Shown: positions 13,328 through 17,246 of the stretch, piece after piece | Numbering within the stretch: position 1 is the first letter of the stretch | How the letters are laid out: every line of letters begins with the position of its first letter | Source of the DNA: Bifidobacteriaceae bacterium | Lineage (GTDB): Bacteria > Actinomycetota > Actinomycetes > Actinomycetales > WQXJ01 | Assembly: GCA_031278075.1 (NCBI GenBank) | Contig: JAITLE010000212.1 | Coordinates: 1-17,246 of the forward strand | Reading direction: 5' to 3' | DNA length: 17,246 nt | The notes under the pieces: generated by a model | What the model was told of the DNA's origin: nothing | The model's input: the letters and a program-made list of their open reading frames with translations, nothing else | Database searches by the model: none | Translations under genes and position numbers: made by a program

Positions 13328-13710
13328 CAACTCGACGCACCCGTTCACGCGGCGAGATCCTTCAAGCCCTGACCGCCGCCGGATCGTTCCGTTCAGCGCA
13401 GGCGTTACACCTCGAGATGGGCGCGGCGGGCCACCGTCTGTCGTTGGCGACGGTCTACCGCAAGCTGCAGCAACTCGCCGCCGAGGGCGTGATCGACCAG
13501 GCCCACGCCGAGGGCCGCGAAACCCTCTACCGTGTCTGCGGCGAGGAGGGCCACCACCATCACGTGGTCTGTCGCACATGCGGCGACTCCGCGCCGGTCA
13601 CCGGCCCCGACTTCGAGGCCTGGGCGGAACGGGTCGCCAGCGAGGCGGGCTTCATCGACGTGGACCACAATCTCCAGATCACAGGCCTGTGCCGCAAGTG
13701 CCAGGCTTAG
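13324..13710 (+). CDS. zur: Zinc uptake regulator, Fur family
   Basis: This 128-residue repressor uses Zn2+ as corepressor. It has an N-terminal winged helix (SRGEILQALTAAGSFRSAQ, LSLATVYRKLQQLAAEGVI) and a C-terminal dimerisation domain. Aligned from memory with M. tuberculosis FurB, all three metal sites seem kept. These are the regulatory Asp58, Cys72, His78 and His80; the structural Cys83, Cys86, Cys123 and Cys126; and the third site His77, His79, Glu98 and His115. The GTG start is in a GTGA overlap with znuB, with AGGAG nine bases upstream. The same frame is open back to about 12358 across znuB, but that extension is a shadow. Expected role: repress the znuA promoter when zinc is sufficient. 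Confidence 0.93.
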   Translation: MTTRRTRSRGEILQALTAAGSFRSAQALHLEMGAAGHRLSLATVYRKLQQLAAEGVIDQAHAEGRETLYRVCGEEGHHHHVVCRTCGDSAPVTGPDFEAWAERVASEAGFIDVDHNLQITGLCRKCQA

Positions 13711-13724
13711 CCTGGATCCAGGCT
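13709..13724. terminator. Perfect 16-bp palindrome between convergent zur and VOC genes
   Basis: AGCCTGGATCCAGGCT is a perfect palindrome joining the zur stop codon to the end of the opposing VOC gene. A second overlapping hairpin, CCAGGC-TTA-GCCTGG, covers 13701-13715. CCAGGCTTAG is also directly repeated at 13701-13710 and 13718-13727. There is no U-tract. The site is placed to end transcription from both sides. Confidence 0.45.
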
Positions 13725-14062
13725 TAGTGGGCTTCCGCGAGGCAGAACTGGTTGCCCGCCGGGTCGGACATGACCACCCAGTCCAGGCCTGGGACCTCTT
13801 GGCGCCGGATCACCAGCGCGCCCTTGGCCCGCAGCTTGGCCAGCGCAGAACCTAGGTCCTGGGAGACGTCGAAGTCTAGGTGCACACGATTCTTGCCAGC
13901 TGTGGGCTGCGCCACGTACTGGAAGCCCAACGCTGGCCCGCCATCGGTGGCGACGGTGTAGAAGCCGTCGCTGACAACGACCGCGCTGTCCAACGCGTCC
14001 GCCCACCACCCCGCGAGAGCCTCGGGATCCAAACAGTCGAAAGTCACCTGAGCGACACGCAT
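13724..14062 (-). CDS. VOC superfamily protein (glyoxalase/bleomycin-resistance fold)
   Basis: This 112-residue single-domain protein begins with VAQVTFDCLDPEALAGWWADALD, the usual beta-alpha opening of glyoxalase-like (Glyoxalase_6-type) proteins. It continues with GFQYV, then KNRVHLDFDV (His ligand position) and DPAGNQFCLAE at the end, which supplies a Glu at the second metal position. Such proteins are often dioxygenase- or resistance-like, but this subgroup usually has no assigned reaction, so I give none. The ATG is preceded by TAGGGT and six bases. It lies downstream of uppS in the same direction but seems to have its own promoter. It converges with zur. Confidence 0.85.
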   Translation of the reverse strand: MRVAQVTFDCLDPEALAGWWADALDSAVVVSDGFYTVATDGGPALGFQYVAQPTAGKNRVHLDFDVSQDLGSALAKLRAKGALVIRRQEVPGLDWVVMSDPAGNQFCLAEAH

Positions 14063-14068
14063 GTCTAG

Positions 14069-14074
14069 ACCCTA
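14069..14074 (-). promoter_or_regulatory. -10 box of the VOC gene (TAGGGT)
   Basis: On the minus strand TAGGGT is followed by CTAGAC and then the ATG at 14062, a TANNNT-N6-ATG arrangement. It predicts a leaderless transcript separate from uppS. Confidence 0.5.
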
Positions 14075-14104
14075 CGTCGCGCCGCGCGGGGCGCCTTGGG
14101 CCTT

Positions 14105-14884
14105 TCAGGCGGCGCCGAACCGGCGATCCCGCTCCGCGTAACGCCGGATGACCTCCCACAGATCGCGCCGGTCCACATCCGGCCACAGCTTGTCTGTGAA
14201 CACCAGCTCCGCGTACGCGGATTGCCAGATCAGGAAGTTCGAGAGCCGTTGTTCACCCGAGGTGCGCCAGAACAGGTCGACAGCCGGGGTCGCCAACGCG
14301 GCGGAGATCGACTCCTCGGTGATCGCGCGCGACACAGTCCGCGCCACCCGCTCGGCGTCCCAGCGCTCGCCTGCTCCGCGGGCCGCCGCCGCCGCGATCT
14401 CGCCGACCGCCGCGGCGATCTCCGCGCGGCCGCCGTAGTTGACGCACAAGGTCAGAGTCAGCCCGGTGTTGTCGCGGGTCAGCTGGACGGCGTCGTCCAA
14501 CTCCTTGACCACCGACGGCGCCAGGCGGCGCCGCTCCCCCGCCCAACGCACTCGCACGTTCCACGAATCGAACAGGTCCCGCCGCCGCCGCAGGACCGTG
14601 CGGGAATAGCCCATCAAGAAGCGCACCTCGGCTGGCGATCGCTTCCAGTTCTCGGTGGAGAACGCGTAAACCGTCAACCACGGCACGCCGGCCTCGACGG
14701 CGCCGGCCACCACCTCGACCAGCGCGGCCTCGCCGGCGCGGTGGCCCTCGGTGCGAGGCTCGCCCCGCTCACGCGCCCAGCGGCCGTTGCCGTCCATCAC
14801 CACCGCGACGTGTGCCGGCGACCGCTCAGGCCCCAGGGCGGGCGGCGTGGCGCCAGACGGGTGGGGGTAGGGCTGCGCGGTCAC
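14105..14884 (-). CDS. uppS: Isoprenyl transferase (cis-prenyltransferase, polyprenyl diphosphate synthase)
   Basis: Condenses isopentenyl diphosphate with allylic diphosphates to make the long-chain lipid carrier for cell-wall synthesis. From the GTG at 14884 it has 259 residues, the normal length. Family signatures are in order: HVAVVMDGNGRWARERG with catalytic Asp31, GHRAG (48-52), VYAFSTENWKR (72-82), LTLCVNYGGR, and near the C-terminus DLFWRTSGEQRLSNFLIWQ followed by AYAELVFTDKLWPD. The frame is open upstream to 15034, but the extra 50 residues are basic and Pro-rich and would overlap the divergent lipoprotein gene. The GTG at 14884 has TACGCT six bases upstream. The product chain length cannot be read from the sequence. 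Confidence 0.93.
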   Translation of the reverse strand: MTAQPYPHPSGATPPALGPERSPAHVAVVMDGNGRWARERGEPRTEGHRAGEAALVEVVAGAVEAGVPWLTVYAFSTENWKRSPAEVRFLMGYSRTVLRRRRDLFDSWNVRVRWAGERRRLAPSVVKELDDAVQLTRDNTGLTLTLCVNYGGRAEIAAAVGEIAAAAARGAGERWDAERVARTVSRAITEESISAALATPAVDLFWRTSGEQRLSNFLIWQSAYAELVFTDKLWPDVDRRDLWEVIRRYAERDRRFGAA

Positions 14885-14890
14885 CGTCCC

Positions 14891-14896
14891 AGCGTA
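14891..14896 (-). promoter_or_regulatory. -10 box of uppS (TACGCT)
   Basis: On the minus strand TACGCT is followed by six bases and the GTG at 14884. This fits leaderless transcription and supports the short uppS start over the in-frame ATG-like start at 15034. Confidence 0.5.
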
Positions 14897-14943
14897 GTTC
14901 GGACATCCAGGGCGTCTTGCGAAGCTCGGAAACTCGGGCGCGC

Positions 14944-14949
14944 TAGGGT
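14944..14949 (+). promoter_or_regulatory. -10 box of the beta-propeller lipoprotein gene (TAGGGT)
   Basis: TAGGGT, then six bases, then the GTG at 14956: the same TANNNT-N6-RTG arrangement. The hexamer is identical to that of the VOC gene. The divergent uppS -10 box is 47 bp away. Confidence 0.5.
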
Positions 14950-14955
14950 GGCCAT

Positions 14956-16641
14956 GTGAGACTGGTCGCGCGCGCCGGCGCCCCTTTGGCTTGTTTCGTG
15001 GCGCTGACGGCCTGCTCCGGCGGACTGGAGCCAACGAGTGACCCGGTCACCGTCCAGGGCATCCCCGTGGCCACGAAACAACCCGCGCCGGCGGTCCCGA
15101 GCCTGATCGCGGACGACGCGGCGCCCATCCCGCTCGACCAGATCCCCGGTTACACCGCCGCGGACGGCGAACGGGCCATGACGGGTTCCTCAGGCGCGTT
15201 CCGGTGGAGCCTGATCGGCGAGAACGATCCCGACACCCCGGTCAGCTTCGGCGGCGCCGGCACGTATTCGGCGGTGCCGGGCGTCTTGACGTTCCGCGGC
15301 GACAATCACCGGTCGCAGCCCGCATATGGCACGGCGCACGTGGTGGACAAGAAGCTGTCGATCGTCTGGACGCATCCGATCACCGCCGTCCAGGCCTTCG
15401 GCGGGACATGGTCCGGGGCCGGATGGACCGGGCAGCCGCTGCTGGTCCAATGGCCTGAGGAGACGAAGACCGCGATGGGCCTGGCTGAGCAATACGTGTC
15501 CGACCCGGAGTTCACCGAGGTGCTCTATCCGGTTTTCGGGGGTGTGATCCACCGCCTGGACCTCGCCACGGGCGCGGTCACCAAACCCGCGATCGAGGGC
15601 TCCTGCCCGTTCAAGGGGACCGGATCCGTCGACCCGCGCGGCTATCCGCTGCTGTACGCCGGCCAAGGGTTGCCGGATCGGAACGGGGTCAGCTGCCCGT
15701 GGCGCTACCGGATCTTCGACCTGATCCTAAACCGGGAGGTGGCGGGGTGGGCCGGGGCTGATCCGGACTCGCCGCGGTCCGGCTGGGGCGCGTTCGACTC
15801 CTCAGCGCTGGTGCACGCGGCCAGCGACCACCTCCTGGTGGGCGGCGAGAACGGGCTGATCTACAAGGCGAAGCTGAACGCGTCGTTCGACGCGGCCGCG
15901 GGAACGGTCTCGGTGGACCCGACCCTGACCAAGGTCCGCTTCAGCGCGCCGAACTCTTCACGGCACGGGATCGAGAGCTCCATCGCGGCGTATCGCAACA
16001 TCTTCTTCACGCAGGACAACGATGGCGTGCTGGCCGCCTGGGACGCCACCACCTTGACCAACATCTGGGCGCGTTCCGTCGACGACGACGGCGACGCCAC
16101 TGTGTTGGTCGAACCCTTCGAGAACGGGATCGGCGCGTCGCTTTACGTTGGGAATGAGATCGACCACCGCGGCAGCGCCGGCGTGACGAACCTCCGGAAG
16201 ATCGACGCGCTGACCGGGGAGCTGCTCTGGCAGGTCGACGTGGAGAGCGTCTACGACTCGAACACCAACGGCGGCCTGGTGGCCAGTCCCATGCTGGGGC
16301 GGGGCCAAGCCGCCGGGCTGGTGATCTTCAACGTGGCGAAGACCAGCGGTTACGCTGGGGCGCTGATCGCCGTCGACACCGCCAGCGGCGAGGTCCGTTG
16401 GCGGCGCGACTTGCCGGCCTACTCGTGGTCCTCACCGGTCGGGATCATGGCGGATGACGGTTCCCAGTACGCCGTGTTCTGCGACTACGCCGGGCTGATG
16501 CACCTCTTCGACCCGGCCACCGGGGCGGAATTGGACTCGATCTCGCTGGGCGGCAACATCGAGTCCTCCCCGGCCGCGTTCGGGAACATGATCGTGGTCG
16601 CGAACTATTCGCTGAACATCTATGGGATCAAGCTGAGCTGA
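14956..16641 (+). CDS. PQQ-like beta-propeller lipoprotein
   Basis: This 561-residue exported lipoprotein has signal peptide LVARAGAPLACFVALTAC with lipobox LTAC (Cys20), then a linker. From about residue 95 there are repeated blade motifs of the form G-x-hydrophobic-x-x-D-x-x-T-G-x-x-x-W: IHRLDLATGAV, LAAWDATTLTNIW, LRKIDALTGELLWQVD, LIAVDTASGEVRWRRD, MHLFDPATGAELDSI. The fold is therefore a PQQ/WD40-like (BamB-type) propeller. In actinobacteria such proteins are usually uncharacterised surface-facing scaffolds. The residues needed to bind PQQ cannot be judged by eye, and I assign no enzyme activity. It is divergent from uppS, and its 3' end overlaps recO by 14 nt. The GTG start fits the -10 spacing. 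Confidence 0.87.
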   Translation: MRLVARAGAPLACFVALTACSGGLEPTSDPVTVQGIPVATKQPAPAVPSLIADDAAPIPLDQIPGYTAADGERAMTGSSGAFRWSLIGENDPDTPVSFGGAGTYSAVPGVLTFRGDNHRSQPAYGTAHVVDKKLSIVWTHPITAVQAFGGTWSGAGWTGQPLLVQWPEETKTAMGLAEQYVSDPEFTEVLYPVFGGVIHRLDLATGAVTKPAIEGSCPFKGTGSVDPRGYPLLYAGQGLPDRNGVSCPWRYRIFDLILNREVAGWAGADPDSPRSGWGAFDSSALVHAASDHLLVGGENGLIYKAKLNASFDAAAGTVSVDPTLTKVRFSAPNSSRHGIESSIAAYRNIFFTQDNDGVLAAWDATTLTNIWARSVDDDGDATVLVEPFENGIGASLYVGNEIDHRGSAGVTNLRKIDALTGELLWQVDVESVYDSNTNGGLVASPMLGRGQAAGLVIFNVAKTSGYAGALIAVDTASGEVRWRRDLPAYSWSSPVGIMADDGSQYAVFCDYAGLMHLFDPATGAELDSISLGGNIESSPAAFGNMIVVANYSLNIYGIKLS

Positions 16642-17246
16642 GGCGCGCGCCGCGCTCCACCAGTTTGAGCGCCCGGATCGCCCGCTCCATGTGGTACTGG
16701 GTGAAGACCGTGACCAGCCCGGCCGCCTCCGCCTCCGCGTGGCCGCCCGCCGCCGCCACGCTCCCCCAGTCGCCCTCCAGCAGAGCCCCCAGCAGCGCGA
16801 CCGCCGCGGCGGTCGGCGCGGCCGCTCCCGGGGGCCTGCAAGCCGGGCAGACCATGCCGCCTAAACCGGCGGCGAACGCGCGGTGCGGCCCCGCGGCGCC
16901 GCAGATCGCGCAGTCCCCGAGCGCTGGCGCGTACCCGGCGATGGCGAGAGCCCGCAACAGGTATGAGTCCAACACCGCGCCCGAGGACTGCGCGCCGCGG
17001 GCCAGCGCCGCGAACGCCCCGAGGGTCAGGCGGTACAAGGAACGCGCCGGGTGACGCTCCACCGGGCTGAGTTTGTCGGCCGCCTCGGCCACGGCGGAGG
17101 CTGCGGTGAACCGCGCGTAGTCGGCCGCGATCGGCGCCCCGTAGGCCGCGCGGGTCACCGCTTGGGTGATCGTGTCGAGGCTCCTGCCCTCGTAGAGCTG
17201 CATGTCCACATGCATGAACGGCTCCAGGCGGGCGCCGAAGCGGGAC
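16628..17246 (-). CDS. recO: DNA repair protein RecO (partial, 5' end outside window)
   Basis: C-terminal part of RecO, the recombination mediator that works with RecF and RecR to load RecA on SSB-coated single-stranded DNA. The frame stays open to the right edge. It reads SRFGARLEPF before MHVDMQLYEGRSLDTITQAV, a recognisable RecO block, so the true start is upstream of the window and the internal ATG at 17215 is not the start. A Cys4 zinc finger is visible (DCAICG and MVCPAC, about 24 residues apart). After it the sequence is helical and ends at TGA (16628-16630), inside the 3' end of the opposing lipoprotein gene. Confidence 0.93.
   Translation of the reverse strand, partial: SRFGARLEPFMHVDMQLYEGRSLDTITQAVTRAAYGAPIAADYARFTAASAVAEAADKLSPVERHPARSLYRLTLGAFAALARGAQSSGAVLDSYLLRALAIAGYAPALGDCAICGAAGPHRAFAAGLGGMVCPACRPPGAAAPTAAAVALLGALLEGDWGSVAAAGGHAEAEAAGLVTVFTQYHMERAIRALKLVERGARLSSA

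Noticed and set aside
12358..13710. A 450-residue + strand frame ending in Zur
   Set aside because: Only the last 128 codons resemble a protein family. The upstream part is the Arg/Gly-rich shadow of znuB in another frame. The Shine-Dalgarno sequence at 13310 and the GTGA overlap fix the start at 13324.
14885..15034. N-terminal extension of uppS by 50 residues
   Set aside because: The extra part is basic, Pro-rich and unlike the family, it overlaps the divergent lipoprotein gene, and the GTG at 14884 has a well-placed -10 box.

Overview
This window is chromosomal DNA of a high-GC actinobacterium. The evidence is GC-rich codon use with many GTG starts, actinomycete-type lipoprotein and LAXTG cell-wall proteins, and start codons preceded by TANNNT -10 boxes rather than Shine-Dalgarno sequences. 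The gene neighbourhood (recO, uppS, zur, glyS, dgt) resembles, from memory, the mycobacterial one. I cannot place it below phylum with confidence; Micrococcales or Actinomycetales would fit. No rRNA, tRNA, CRISPR array, prophage or insertion sequence was seen.

Layout. 1-225 is an intergenic stretch with a repeated 20-mer and an 11-bp hairpin. 226-1497 (-) is the dNTP triphosphohydrolase dgt. A very tight divergent promoter separates it from an ABC exporter pair (about 1533-3823, +): an ATPase with degenerate Q-loop, signature and D-loop, and an FtsX-type permease with two permease modules. The permease converges, with 8 bp between, on a 1337-residue secreted wall-anchored protein (3832-7845, -) made of tandem repeats and ending in an LALTG sorting signal. 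Between it and the next operon lies a C/G-rich tandem array with a 12-bp unit (about 8058-8198).

The glyS-dus operon (8186-10791, -) encodes glycyl-tRNA synthetase and a tRNA-dihydrouridine synthase with a 4-nt overlap. Divergent from it is a compact zinc-uptake operon, znuA-znuC-znuB-zur (10849-13710, +). All its junctions are 4-nt overlaps, and a Fur/Zur-like operator lies over the znuA core promoter. The operon therefore looks self-limiting: the last gene encodes the zinc sensor that should switch off the first. zur converges with a small VOC-superfamily gene. Next come the cis-prenyltransferase uppS (-), a divergent PQQ-type beta-propeller lipoprotein (+), and the 3' part of recO (-), which runs off the right edge. 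The lipoprotein gene sits between uppS and recO, which are adjacent in many actinobacteria, and its 3' end overlaps recO.

Most of the window is conserved housekeeping and metal homeostasis. The parts most worth a second look are the degenerate ABC ATPase, the large repeat surface protein, the 12-bp G-rich array at the end of dus, and the regular TANNNT-N6-RTG spacing at unrelated genes, which implies widespread leaderless transcription.
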